This document shows, piece by piece, positions 12,501 to 26,200 of a stretch of 64,000 nucleotides of DNA. The notes below the pieces were generated by a model. That model was not told the origin of the DNA and ran no database searches. It was given only the letters and a program-made list of their open reading frames with translations. Where the stretch lies: assembly GCA_950097015.1 (NCBI GenBank), contig CATNEN010000029.1, positions 1,054,001-1,118,000 on the forward strand. Direction: 5' to 3'. A program made the position numbers and the translations under genes. Every line of letters starts with the position of its first letter. Position 1 is the first letter of the stretch. Origin of the DNA: Macrostomum hystrix (taxonomy: Eukaryota > Platyhelminthes > Macrostomidae).

Positions 12501-12695
12501 GGCGACTTCGACGATCCAGAATTCGACCGGATGCCGGCGGCCAGGCGGAAGCAGTCGCTGGTGTCGCTGCGCTCGTTCGGACGGCGACGGTCGACTTCGT
12601 CCCAGCAGCAGCAGCAGCAGCAGCTGCAGGATCAGCAGCCAAATCTGACAGTTTTTACTAGCCGGCGCTTTGAGTCCTGGGAGTATGAGGTCTAG
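6592..12695 (+). CDS. WS/DGAT-type (wax ester synthase / diacylglycerol acyltransferase) O-acyltransferase family protein
   Basis: Three exons: 6592-7365, 7661-8792 and 12006-12695, all joined in phase 0. Exon 1 encodes a low-complexity basic then acidic N terminus, a hydrophobic membrane segment and LTLARVRQLVGQRV. Exon 2 carries the family landmarks: F-N-L-D-D-H-V-R, RPLWELQF and an acyltransferase motif HPSFADG at about residue 331. The consensus there is HHxxxDG, so the second His is replaced by Pro. Near 8595-8635 the frame shifts by one base: the upstream frame gives TNRASCLALCLQGPPGP and the downstream frame gives VASICYWFPAAEPVRL. One extra base, an assembly error or a true lesion could explain it. 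Exon 3 adds an Ala-rich, Gln-rich tail of about 229 residues of unknown role. The family esterifies long-chain alcohols or diacylglycerol at membranes. Start uncertain: an alternative ATG lies at 6534 in another frame. Linking exon 3 rests on phase and helix continuity. Confidence 0.62.
7432..7590. repeat. 16-bp array in acyltransferase intron 1
   Basis: About ten copies of a unit near ggctgtggagtgagtt inside the 295-bp intron 7366-7660. Confidence 0.85.
8804..9250. repeat. 31-bp array in acyltransferase intron 2
   Basis: Alternating 15- and 16-bp half units gattctctgagtccc and gattcttctgagtccc. It starts only about 12 bases after the 5' splice site at 8793. Copies decay towards the 3' side. 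Confidence 0.92.
9590..10015. repeat. gagta-type microsatellite with SINE family 1 fragment
   Basis: Short agagt/gagta repeats at 9590-9750 and again at 9965-10015. Between them, 9757-9962 is a decayed SINE family 1 copy recognisable by gttcgattccgcggcgaggc and ggcacagtgagaatg. The rest of the intron to 11754 shows no supported gene; open frames near 10923-11285 are ambiguous on both strands. Confidence 0.75.
11755..11965. repeat. AT-rich (atagaat)n simple repeat
   Basis: Degenerate atagaatagaat-type repeats before the final acyltransferase exon. A pyrimidine-rich acceptor (ccatcccgcctcatgcctcc then AG) follows, and exon 3 begins at 12006. Confidence 0.8.
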
Positions 12696-13049
12696 CCCTT
12701 TTTATTTTCTTTCATTGAGTGGCGCCCACAAATTCGTTACAAATTTAGCAGCGTTACTAAATCGCAGTTAACTTTCGTTGCTTGCTGTTTTTGCTTTCTT
12801 GTAAATTTTTTAATGTCGCGATTCGTCTATTGATATTCATTGAAGACCACTTTGTGAACTTATAATGATTTTGCTAAAGAAAATTTTTTAATTATTTTAA
12901 ATAGACAAGAACTTATACGAGCTATAGAAATTTAGGTGATAAAAGATTTCAGAGAGAATTTGTTCATGCTTCGCTGCGTTGCTGTGCTAATTGCTGTTGT
13001 CAGGCATACTATGTAGCTGGCTTTCACTATAATAATTTGCACGTCTATA

Positions 13050-13055
13050 AATAAA
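13050..13055 (+). promoter_or_regulatory. Candidate poly(A) signal of the acyltransferase gene
   Basis: AATAAA about 355 bases after the stop codon at 12693-12695. The region 12696-13998 is AT-rich and holds no other supported gene. The convergent PLD gene has AATAAA on the minus strand at 13850-13855 and 13327-13332. Confidence 0.45.
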
Positions 13056-13998
13056 TTTGATTTACGAGTGCATCTGCCATTTTAGACTTCCAGCGCAATG
13101 CGATTTGTGTATTTTCTGCACACCTTTTTAGCGTCTGTATGTTGGGAATGACGATCCGACAAACGACAAAACGAGTAGGACATTTTTGCATGCTGGGTGG
13201 GTGTTTGCACGCCTGTTACACCTATAGGGGATTATGTCGAATTAATACTGAACTGGTTATTGAAATGTTGCTAAAATGTAAGAAAATAAAAAAGATCACA
13301 CGTAGTAATCGATTTATACCATAAGTTTTATTTCGTTAAGACTGAAAGAAAATAAATCATAGCGAGATTTGCCTTTACTTACGAGCTAAGTTAACATTAT
13401 AACGAAGTCTATAATTACAAGTTACATGATTCACAGATTTCAATGATTTATACGTTTTTTAATCTTATTAAGAAAGACCAGCTGAGATGGGTTAGGGAAC
13501 AACGGATACTTTGGGCTGGATCGATCAGACAAAAACTTTCTGGGAAACAACACCGGACAGTGATCAAAAAGTGGTATTGTGACAGAACAAAATATTCTAT
13601 CGAGAAGTTCGTTGCAATCAAAACTATATCACAATTTTACACCAAACTAGTAGGTACAACAGTATTTAGCATAAAAATGTATATGGACATTTGAGACCAT
13701 AAAAGCATTTGTCACGAAGCGATATAACAAGAATACTTTAAAAAGCATGATTGTGTTATCACAAAATAAGGTCAAAATATTGAGTGTTATTGTCGAGATA
13801 ATTTCACGACGACATGAAAAATATTCAACAAAGACTAAGTTTCGTTTACTTTATTTAAATAAGCTTTTTTGGACGAAGAGATGGACGAACAAGCATGGTC
13901 ATTCACATAAACAATTGTATCACAATCCTCGAAAGTATTTACTGACAAGAAATCAACGATTGCACATTCTTTGCAGAGCAAAATGTATGCCTTTTAGG

Positions 13999-14220
13999 AT
14001 GTGGTGGCGATGGAGGTCGCATCTAGAGCCACGTGATCAGTGGCAGAATGGACGCGCTGGGATGGAGGTCGCATCTAGAGCCACGTGATCAGTGGCAGAA
14101 TGGACGCAGCGGTGGGATGGAGGTCGCATCTAGAGCCACGTGATCAGTGGCAGAATGGACGCAGCGGTGGGATGGAGGTCGCATCTAGAGCCACGTGATC
14201 AGTGGCAGAATGGACGCGCT
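13999..14220. repeat. 52-55-bp tandem duplication of the PLD gene 3' end
   Basis: Four copies beginning gatggaggtcgcatctagag. The last copy contains the final PLD codons and stop codon (minus-strand TAG at 14187-14185). The other three lie in the predicted 3' UTR and duplicate the same coding end. Confidence 0.93.
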
Positions 14221-17200
14221 GGAAATTCGGCCAACCTGAAAGTCTAGGCTGACACCGTCCAGAAAGTGCAAGGGAAACTCCACCAGAAAGCCGTGAACTT
14301 CGCCCTCCAGCTGCTGCAGAGCCTGTTGGCGATTGGTTAAAGCCAAGCCTGGCTGACTAATCCACTGCCGCAGCTCTCGATAGTTGCAGGCCCGATCAGT
14401 GGGGTAGCAGTGGAAGACATGCTCGAAGATCTCCGTGTTGCGCCGTGCGGTTCCCGACCACACCTGATGAAACAGCTGGTCGCTTGTTGGGTCCATCAGT
14501 GCCTGGTTGATGGGGTCGCTGATAGATACGCCAAGATGTTCCCGCATGAGACAGCGCCTAAGGGAGCCGCAAAATGCGCCTACCATCACCTTGCCGACCG
14601 CGCCGACGCCCCCGTTCGATGCTCCAACTGATGGTGCTGCTGACTGCCACTCTGCTGGCGACAGGTCCGAGCCAGTGTCCTCAAAGCGGACGGCAATCTC
14701 TGAATCGCGATAGCCTAGCAGTGACCTGTCATTGATGTTGGCGGAGCCAATGATGGCAATGCGATCGTCCACTATGAGCAGCTTGCTGTGGACATATATT
14801 AGCTCAGTGCACAGATCGCCGTTAGAAAGCTGGCCCCAGGTGCGCAGTGCGCAAATAGACAGGTAATCAGAAGCCTGGATACCCGCATCGGACAGCTGAG
14901 CCATCATTGAGTTCTCTGATCTGCACAAGCACGCGTAGGTGTGATGCAAAATCTTCTTAATGCTGTCAGCGCTGCTAGGTCCTTCGGCTACGTCGCCTTC
15001 AAACTGCGGCAGCAGAGGCAGCACCAGGTAGACGCGGAACTGACGACCCTCACGGCTGGCGCGGATGATGCGCTGGACCAGCCGGCTGGCGATGGGATTC
15101 TGCACCGGCCACTTGCGGCCGAGGGTCTCGTCGGCGCAGCTGATGAAGAACTGATTCTCAACGTAGACGTAGTGCTCAGCGCCGTCGATGGCGGCGCACA
15201 TCGCGTTGAGAACAGAGGTCTCTGGCTCCTCGATGCCGCCAGACCACATGCCCAGGCTGCGCAATACGTTTACACGATTGGCGAATTTCGGCGCGATGCT
15301 TTTGAAGGGCAGCGGTTGCTGGCGACTTGGCGGCTTCGGGTCCGACTGGGAAGGAACTGACTTCAGCTGGTGATGGTGATGCGACTGCTGCTGCTGCTGA
15401 GAAGTGGGTGCATGCTGGTGCAATCGGTCTAACAGACTGAAGAACGTTCGCCGCTGCTCCGGCTTTCCCGGCTGCGCTTGGCCGGCCGCCGTGTTGTCAA
15501 CCTCCGGCTCCAGGTCGCTGTTGTCTGGCACGGACGAATCGGGCTTCAGCGCCTTCGGGATGAGCAGGGGCAGCTTGCTGCCGGACTTACTCTTGACTGT
15601 GAAGTTCCAGCGCTCGATGAAGTGCCGGGCAACATCGCGAGCTGCGTTGCCGCCGACAACGCAGCCAATGTCGTGCCAAGGCATGCGCGGCACGCGGCCC
15701 CGGTCAACGAGCTCTGCAGATGGCGAATTGCAGAAAACAGAAATTTACTTTCGGACTAAAACATTCTATGACCTTGGCGCCAGGGAGGAGGGCAGTGGCC
15801 GAGCGGTTAACGCGTTTGCCTCGGGCGCCAAGGTCCCTGAGCTCGATTCCACAGCGAGGCCACATTCGTTCGGTGTGTCCAAGGCACAGTGAGAGTGTAC
15901 ACTGCCTGACGATGAGAAAGTCAGGCCAGATGCATACACCAGTGTGCGTGTGTGTGCGTGTGAGTCAGCGAAATGGGCAGAATTGCCTCCTCGCTGGCTG
16001 TGGGTCTAGTATCACCAAATAGTGCGCCATTGCCCGCAGCCCTCCTGCAGTTATTACTATTATTATATTGGTGCCAGGGCCCAGCTACTACATAGAAGTT
16101 AGGATAAATACTATTGTTAGAACAACTGCATCAGTCAAATATAGTGCAAGCACTCAGTTCTTCAGTTCTTGGCCAACTCGAGGGCGCTAATTAACTCACC
16201 TCCCACCCCGGTCCAGGAAACCGGGACTGCAATTCTGCGAGATCCGGGCGAAGCGGGGGTGGCACATGAGCGTAATCCCCAGGACAGCGGGAGGGAATTG
16301 AAATGTCGCTGCGAATGCTTGGGAAGAAGAGGGTTGGCGCTTGAACACGGACCTAAATTGAGTTCTCTTTCACTTCAAGAGCGTGAGAGAATGGAGGCTG
16401 ATGCATGCGTACGGAGCATATTAGAAAAAAGATTTGCCCGGGAAGGAAAAAGTAAGACGCATCAAAGCCAAAAAAACCAAAAAACCAAGACGAGAATCTA
16501 CTTATAGTAGCATCAATTGCGTCATTGATAACATTTTGTTGTAGATGTTGTTTTATTGCATTCCGCTTAACAGTGGACCCAGCTTGGGTGCGTGAGAGAT
16601 GGGACAATGGAAGATTGGGACTAGGGGCGTATGAGGGACAACATGAAATTAGGATTGGCTGCGACAGAGATGAGACAATATGAGATTGGGATTTGATGCA
16701 TGAGAGATGGGACAATATGAGATTGGGATTTGATGCATGAGAGATGGGACAATATGAGATTGGGATTTGATGCATGAGAGATGGGACAATATGAGATTGG
16801 GATTTGATGCATGAGAGATGGGATAACACGAGATTGGGGTTGGATTTTTGAGTGATTGGATAACACGAGATTGGGATTCGATTCGTGAGAGATGGGATAA
16901 AAGGAGTGTGGGAGTAGATGTGCTCACCCTCCTCAGGCAGGTGCAGCCTCACTGGCTCCTTGAGAATCCAGTTGACGTAATCTTTTCCGCGCCACATGCG
17001 AATCTTTGCCGCCTCGTCCGGCCTGATGGCGAAACTCGGATCGATCTCGGTGCTGAAATTCAGGAATAAACAGGTAAACCATTAACAAAGAGACAGCTGC
17101 ACGACAGTGACTGCTTAATTCTCAACCGATTGACAGGTGATTTCTCAACCGATTGACACGAGGTTTCTTTATATCGTTATTAGTATTTGCGGATTGGCAA

Positions 17201-20200
17201 GTTATGATTGTACTTGATCGTAAAAAAGTAAGTTTAATTTTTATATGAAAATGCGATAGTAAAAAATGTGTGGTCCTTATGCAAGATCAGATGTAAAAAA
17301 TCCACAGATAACATTCTATTCAACGTTTATGAACAGGATAAGGCAGGGAAATAACTCCCATTGTTATTAAAATGATATTCAGTTGCACCACCGCTGTCAA
17401 GCTATAAGCCAGATCCCACATCGCAATCCCATGTGGGGGAATGCTCCCGCTTGTAGTTAAGAACAACAATGCGCGCATTTCCATATTGGTAGTGATAGAG
17501 AAGCAATTGCTACGCCAAGTAATAGTACAGGTGTTGAAAAATTTAACTTTACTGCTGCGCCAGACTGAAGCGGTAAAAAATACAGGCCCATGCGGAAATT
17601 AACTGAAAATCTACGACTGAAAAAACTGCTGAGAAGGAAACTGCGGAGAGAATGTGGAACCAACTGGAGAGAGGATTGCGTTAACAGGACTGGCGACTGT
17701 GTACACTCTGGATATTGTTTACTCCAACTCACCCACCCACTCACTCTCTCACCCAATCACCCACCCACTCACTCATCACCCACCCACTCACCCACTCACT
17801 CTCTCACCCTCTCACTCACTCACCCACTCACTCACCCACTCACCCACTCACCCACTCACCCACTCACCCACTCACCCACTCACCCACTCAACCACTCACC
17901 CACTCACCCACTCACCCACTCACCCACTCACCCACTCAACCACTCACCCACTCACCCACTCACCCACTCACCCACTCACCGACTCACTCACTCACTCACT
18001 CATCACCAACTCACCCACTCACCCACTCACTCACTCATCACCCACTCACCCACTCACTCATCACCTACTCACTCACTCACCCACTCACTCACCCACTCAC
18101 CCACTCACTCACCCACTCACCCACTCACTCACCCACTCACCCACTCACCCACTCACTCACCCACTCACTCACCCACTCACCCACTCACTCACCCACTCAC
18201 CCACTCACCCACTCACTGACTTTAAATAGTTTTCTTACATTCTCCCACTCTTTGTGTTATTCACTGCAAAAATTAGCATTAAAAATGGCTTTGTCTCTTG
18301 CTCGGCTTCAACCCATTTTCACTTTGTTTTGTCTTTGATTACACAAAAAATCCCTAAGTACTCGTATAATCTAGTCGCACTCAGCACTGAGACCTGTTGA
18401 GGCTCAGCTTGCCAAAGAAAAAAACAGACAACGGCATTTCACTCACCCGCCAACTTCAGTAAAAGTACTATTGCACTCACTGGACCTTGGCAACTAGGAA
18501 TTTAGGTTGCTGTGGAGACTAAGAGAGCTAGGCTGTATAAATTTTTCATTGCTTGCTATCATGAGGTACAACTCAAATGTTGGGCAATGCTCCGCATCAA
18601 GCTCATTAATTATTATTGAAATGCGCTTTGCCTAAAAATGCAAAAAAATTCCCGATCGATGCGAGAAATCAGCTATGCTTTTGTCAGTTTTATTAAAAGT
18701 GAAAATGGGAGCTATTTTTAATAGATGTAAATTGAATTAAAACCTGAAATATACAATTATAGATTATTCATAGATCTGATTCAAAGAAATCTTCATCTGT
18801 TCAATGGAAAAAACGAACTGAATGACAGGAGGGTAATGCACAGATGCACCTGCTGACAGGAGGGTAATGCACAGATGCACCTACTGACAGGAGGTTAATG
18901 CACAGATGCACCTATTGACAGGAGGGTAATGCACAGATGCACCTACTGACAGGAGGGTAATGCACAGATGCACCTACTGACAGGAGGGTAATGCACAGAT
19001 GCACCTACTGACAGGAGGGTAATGCACAGATGCACTGAATATACTTTTATTAATTAAGAGAGATAATAAAAAACTCAAATAATTTATGGTAAAATAGCTC
19101 CACTGCGGTCGGCGCAGTAGTTTTAAGCAAAATTGAAAATGATTGATGGTGTTAATTGTCTCTGAATACAAAACAAGCCATTTCAGTCTAATTAATAAGC
19201 GCATTTTAGTGGATGTGCCAATAAAAAAGCAAATATATATACATATTTAATATACTGGCATCCAGGGCAGGTGTCTAGTCATACTAGACAAGGAGACAGG
19301 GTGAGAAGGAGACAGGGTGAGAAGGAGACAGGGTGAGAAGGAGACAGGGTGAGAAGGAGACAGGGTGAGAAGGAGACAGGGTGAGAAGGAGACAGGGTGA
19401 GAAGGAGACAGGGTGAGAAGGAGACAGGGTGAGAAGGAGACAGGGTGAGAAGGAGACAGGGTAAGAAGGAGGCAGGTGAGGAGGGGTGGAGAATTGAATA
19501 TGCGAAGCTGAGAGGCTACTCACACTCCAGTGCTGGGCTCGCCTCGCCGAAGTCTCTCGCGCACACCGCGTGTCACCCGTCGCCTCTCGGCATTGCTCCT
19601 CAAAAATTTGCCCATTCTCTGCATGACGGGATCGTGATGGCGCACTTGCACCTGGCCATCCTTCAAACGCTTGGCGTCTGGCGTGTCAGCAACGAGACGG
19701 CGGTCTTCGGCTGCGCGCTGCTCTCTGGCAGTCTCGGCCTCGATGTCGGCGACTCCGGTGGCCGCAGCGACAGCCGCGGCTGCGGCATCGCCGGCCTCCG
19801 CGGTAGAAGCGTATCGGCGCAGCACGACGGAGTCGGCGACGCCTCCGCCACCGCCGGCGACGCCGTTGGCTCCAGCGCCGCCGCCTCCACGTCGAAGAAT
19901 TTTTCGCAGACGCTCGCTGACGGCGGAAGCTCGACTCCAAGATCGATCTGGCAGCGGCTGCTGCTGCTGCTGCGGGGCGATCTCTTCTGTCCTCTGCGTC
20001 GGCGGAACTGTTGTTCGTCGAGTTTCCTGAGCGCCTCCGGTGCTGCCGCCGCCGACTGAGCTGCCATCAGAGCTAAGCTCCGATATGCGGTCCATGCCGG
20101 CGGGTCCGTTCCGCTCCGGTGAGGAGGTGCCCGAGTGACCTTCGCCAGCTGACGAGTCGCCGTCGCTGCCACCGTTCTGTTTTCGAGAGTTCAAATTGAA

Positions 20201-23200
20201 TTATTTGATAACAACACTTGCAGCGTTTCTACAGGATTTTCGATCTGGATTTAAACATGAGTTCGACCGATCAGATATCAGAGATTTCGGGATCTCAAAG
20301 GATACGGGATTTCAAAGGATTTCTAAGAATCCAGGATTTCTTAGAATTCGTGGTGTAGAAGAGACTGGGATTTTCTCAAAGAATCCGGGATCTCAAAGAA
20401 TCATGGATCTCAAAAAATCAAGGATCTCAAAGAATCCGGGATTTCAAAGAGTGTGGGATTTCAAGGAGTGTGGGATTTCAAAGAGTGTGGGATTTCAAAG
20501 AGTGTGGGATTTCAAGGAGTGTGGGATTTCAAGGAGTGTGGGATTTCAAAGAGTGTGAGATTTCAAAGAGTGTGGGATTTCAAGGAGTTTGGGATTTCAA
20601 AGAGTGTGGGACTTCAAAGAGTGTGGGATTTCAGAGAATCCGAATTCTTTGAATCCGGTGTTTTGGAGAGTCTGGGATTTCGAAGAATCCGGGATTTCAG
20701 AGAATCTGGGATTTCGGAGAATCTAGGATTTCGGAGAATCTAGGATTTCGAAAATAAACCAAAAATTTAAAGAATCTGAGATTTTGGAGAGTCGGTGATT
20801 CTGGATGATCCGGGATTTCGGAGAATCTGGTACTTCGGAGTGGCTCAGAGACGGAGACGCTCACACGCGCCCAAAGACATTCATGAGGACACACAATTAT
20901 ACTATCCTGATTATTTCTAAAAGTACAATTTTTTATACACTTGTCGGTGTAACTATTTCGTCTGTAGGCCGGAATTTTCTTACAAGATTGTATTCCTCAA
21001 AATAAGTCCATCGCATATATGCAACAATTATCCATTTAATTTCCAAATGGCCTTCAATTATATGACAAAATCGGACTATTTATTATTCATGTGTTTACTT
21101 AAACTTTGCCAATGCAAACATCAGCCCGCCAGTGTCGTCTCACGTCTCGGCTTGAACAGAGAAAGTTCAAGAAAACAACGGGGCAGAAAAATGGGCCAGA
21201 GAAATTGAGGAATTTTGTGGATAATATATGAAGAAATTATGGGATTAAATCTGAGAAATTGATGGGATAAAATCTGAATAAAGGATGGAATAAATCAGAA
21301 GAAAAGGTGGGATAAATCAAAAGAAAGGATCGGAGAAATTTGAAGAAAGAATGGGATAAATCTGAATAAAGAATGGGATAAATCTAAAGAAAGGATGGGA
21401 TAAAATCTAAACAGAGAATGTGATAAATCTGAATAGAGAATGGGATAAAACTATAAATAAGAGAATGGGATAAATCTGAAATAGAGAATGGGATAAATCT
21501 GAATAAAGAATGGGATAAATCTGAATAAAGAATGGGATAAATCTGAATAGAGAATGGGATAAATCTGAATAGAGAATGGGATAAATCTGAATAGAGAATG
21601 GGATAAATCTGAACAAAGAATGGGATAAATCTGAATAGAGAATGGGATAATATCGGGAGAAAGGATGGGATAAATCTGAAATAAGAATGGGATAAATCTG
21701 AATAACGAATGGGATAAATCTGAATAGAGAATGGGATAACATCGGGAGAAAGGATGGGAAAAATCTAAATTAAGAATGGGATAATAACGGAAGAAAGGAT
21801 GGGATAAATCGGAAAAAATAATGGTAAAAATCTGAATAAAGAATGGGATAATGTCTGAAGAAAGGGTAGGATAATATCGGAAGAAAGAATGGGATGAATC
21901 GAAGGAATGGATGGGATGAGTCGAAGGAATGGATGGGATAATGTCTGAAGAAAGGGTGGGATAATATCGGAAGAAAGAATGGGATGAATCGAAGGAATAG
22001 ATGGGATGAGTCGAAGGAATAGGATGGGATAAATCGAAGGAATGGATGAGATGAATCGAAGGAATGGATGGGATGAATCGAAGGAATGGATGAGATAAAT
22101 CGAAGGAATGGATGGGATAAATCGAAGGAATGGATGGGATGAATCTAAGGAATGGATGGGATGAATCCAAGGAATGGATGGGATGAATCGAAGGAATGGA
22201 TGGGATAAATCGAAGGAATGGATGGGATAAATCGAAGGAATGGATTGGATAAATCGAAGGAATGGATGGGATGAATCCAAGGAATGGATGGGATGAATCG
22301 AAGGAATGGATGGGATAAATCGAAGGAATGGATGGGATGAATCGAAGGAATGGATGGGATAAATCGAAGGAATGGATGGGATAAATCGAAGGAATGGATG
22401 GGATAAATCGAAGGAATGGATGGGATGAATCCAAGGAATGGATGGGATGAATCGAAGGAATGGATGGGATAAATCGAAGGAATGGATTGGATAAATCGAA
22501 GGAATGGATGGGATGAATCGAAGGAATGGATGGGATAAATCGAAGGAATGGATGGGATGAATCGAAGGAATGGATGGGATGAATCGAAGGAATGGATGGG
22601 ATGAATCGAAGGAATGGATGAGATGAATCGAAGGAATGGATGGGATAAATCGAAGGAATGGATTGGATAAATCGAAGGAATGGATGGGATGAATCGAAGG
22701 AATGGATGGGATAAATCGAAGGAATGGATGGGATGAATCGAAGGAATGGATGGGATGAATCGAAGGAATGGATGGGATGAATCGAAGGAATGGATGAGAT
22801 GAATCGAAGGAATGGATGGGAAAAGTCGAAGGAATGGATGGGTTGAATTGCAAGAACGGGTCGGATAAAATATGATGAAATGATGAGACAAAATCTGATA
22901 TAGTAAGCTAAGTACTCGTAATTGTAAAGTAGTAATAAATTAATAACAACTAATGATGTAGTAAGGTCGTAAAAGGGTGTCTTGCTCAAGGGAATAATTT
23001 TTTCTCACGATCACAATCTCTTAATAACAATAAAGAATACACTAGTCTAGCCTATCTTAAGCAGAGAAGACTGCTTAATTAAATGCAGAAATTGTTGTTC
23101 TATTCTAGCTATTGTTTTTAAAAAAAGCAGGACAGCAGCTCTGTCTGCTTGCGTATCACAGCAGAGCAACAATTGGACAATTGGGGGGCTGACGGGAGAG

Positions 23201-26200
23201 CAGGCAGCCGCTGCTCCCAGAAGAGCCGGGCCGCTCCGGCCCGCGCCAGTTCCTGGTGGTTCCGTGAGCTGCAGACAGTCTCTGGTGGCATTGAATGCCA
23301 AAAACTGCTCTGCTTGGCCACAGGGACGGGGGTAAGAGATGAAGCTTGGGGAGACGAAACAGGAGAAGAGGGAGAGAAGGAAAGGGGATTTTGAGTCGGC
23401 AGGAATTAGAGGAGTAAAAGGACAATGAAGAAATAAGGAGGCGGCCATGCGGTGATGTAGCATATTAGGGGTTGGTAGGCAACTTGTTAGGGCGAATAGG
23501 TACACGAAAGCTCACGCGTGTCCCTGGCTGTGAGCAATTGAAGGTTGCATGTCAAGTCAACTACAAAATAAACAAATTGACTGGCTGGATTCGCTTACAC
23601 TGTTTGGAGTCGACGAGACGGGAGCCGGTTTTACCTGGAAATTCGTTTACATGCGGGGATAAGATAGAAGGGCGTGCTGTTTTTATTTAAATTGAAAAGT
23701 GCACATAAAAATATTCATTTTGAATTATTTTGTTTAACTCAAATTTTGCAGACACGGATGGCCTTTCTCGCGTATCTACTAAATGATATCATTTTTTAAG
23801 AATGTTCAAAACATCAATATCATGCCAGGGGTGAGTGGCAGAGCGGTCTAACGCGTTTGCCTCTCTCACCAAGGTCCCTGAGCTCGATTCCGCGGCGAGG
23901 CCACATTAATCTGGAATTACGCCCTTTAGGGCTAACATCCATGGCACAGTGAGTGTACACTGCCTGATTATGAGAACGTCGTGGCAGGTGTATACACCTG
24001 TGTGAATGTGTGCTCAGGAGTCAGCAGAATGAGCAGAATTGCCTCCTCGCTGGCTGCGGGTCCAGTGTCACCAAATGATGTGCTTCAGCCTCTCCTGGAA
24101 ATCCTACTAAAAGGGGTAAGCAAAAAATCTGATTCAGTCTCAGCCAAGAGACAAAACTAGGAGAAAATTTTGATCAGAATTGAAGGCGTGTAAGCTGGCG
24201 TGTTAAAAACTGTAATTCCCATCACCTCGGTAAAGTACAAAGCTTAATCAATTTAAATAGAATACAAACGATAGAGCAATTGTCTAGACAGATAAGATAA
24301 GCTGAATTGACAGCACTAAGACACAAGAGAACCTAGCAGATAATATGCAGAAGCTTCAATAAAAGATGAACAGAGCAAAATTCACATAGGGACATGTTTT
24401 CTATACGAGAAGCATCTGCAAGTACTCAGTGAATTGTTGATGCAAACTGTCCTGAGTGACAGCTCCAACTAAACTTACAGAACCTTGCTGATATCTTCTG
24501 AAGAAAGCAGAATTTGAGCCACTTAGCATAGGAGAAAGTCGCGAAAAATGTATCAGCGGTGAAAACACATTAACAATAGGATGACGAGAACAATGATTCA
24601 GTAAGTCATTGTTTTTGTTAGATCCGGCCAGTTGGAAGCAGAGATGAAGCAAGGGGAGAAGAAAAACGTTTGAAACAAAAAACTCGCGCTTTCCCCTTCT
24701 ACCTCCCTTCTCTGCCTCCCATTTCAATTCTGAATGGAGTGCTGAAAAGTGCAATCTCAGAAACAGTTGAGCAAAAAGTCTACCTTTCCGGTACGCATTG
24801 AAATTCAATGAGGCATTTCTAGCCGTGTTTTGTCTAGATTCACGCGCGTAATCTCAAATTATTTTTCCATGGGTTCCTGAAGCGGTAGAGACAGTTTCCA
24901 TAGCAACAAATGCAGATTGGAAAGAAGACAGATTCAAATATGAAACAAAAAGTATGACTATAAGGGCTACAAATAGACAAACACGAATCGTAAGACTTTC
25001 TATGCGGAGAAAATTACAAAGGAGAAGGAAAACAAAAAACGGTGCATCAGAACTGAAGATGAGCAAACAACTAACTCGAATAGTGCCCTGAGGAGTGAGC
25101 ACATTAGACTCATAGAGTCTGGAAAAGTGCTGCAACTCTTGCAGCTTGTGCAGCCAAGCGGATCGCCGAAAATCTGCCCTGCGCGACGAGGCTGGCGAGT
25201 GCAGCGACTGCGGAATGGGCGGTGTGAGATTGGTTGCCGGAGGATGGGGTGGTGGGTTCGGAGCGCTGCTCGGTGTGCAATGTACTGGCGAATGTACATG
25301 TGCTAGCCGCGAGACATCTAGTATAATTATTTCTGATTGGCTGGCAGAGTCCGTATGGATGTCTGTACAATTATTTTCTTGTGAGATAAGCAATAAAAGA
25401 AGGTTATACACTATCTTGCTTCGCACTTATCATTGTATTTTGTACAGAGAAGGTTAAGCTGCAATATGTATGTGCATTAACGAGAGCCGAGAAGCCGGGC
25501 ACGATTGCATTTATTAATCTTTTTTCTGGGAGTTGTGGCCTAAACAAATTTGCAGGCCATTAGCATCGTTTTCAGCTTCTGTATTTCCTATTCGACAGAT
25601 GCTCGGAGAGAGAGCGCTGAGCGATAGACTCCATTAGGCTTATGCGCGACTTTAAAAACTCTAATTTACTTTATTTCCCTGGCAGAAAAATACTAAAATT
25701 TTGAGCTCAAAATATGGAATTTCGGACTGCATTTCCCGTCACAGCTGAAGATAATCTCGTCTTTTCCCACTCCCAATACGGGAGATTCTATTGTTTCCCT
25801 GGGGCTTGAAGGAACTCATGCTTTACTGCTCGAGTAGCCAGCCAACAGATGGGTGACATCTGGAAGTTGTCAAGAATTATTTTTATGCGAATCTTTATAG
25901 AACAAGAAGGCATGCAATAGTACTATTATAAATCTTAGTGCAAAAAGTGCTCGAGTCTTGAAAAAGCGACTTCGGTCTGAAGTACCTTTACTTCAGAAGG
26001 ATTTATAGAGAAATACCAGAGACTCAATCAATGCTGCAATCTCAATTTATAGCTTGCAGTTAATTTGTACGAAACTTATTAATTGCATTACATTACGTTA
26101 CATTAAATAATATATTAAATTATATATGCGGGAGTTGTAGCCAAGTGGGTAGAGCGACTTGTAGGTCGGAGGCTCGATTCTCGACAATACAGAAAAATTA

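Noticed and set aside
17590-18338. Plus-strand frames of about 200 codons with THPLTHSPTH repeats
   Set aside because: Produced by the cactcac simple repeat in all three phases; no domain and no independent coding signal.
21451-22989. 512-codon minus-strand open frame rich in HPFLRFIPSIPSI
   Set aside because: Entirely composed of the 22-bp array inside a PLD intron; frames of three phases are open together, which is a repeat artefact.
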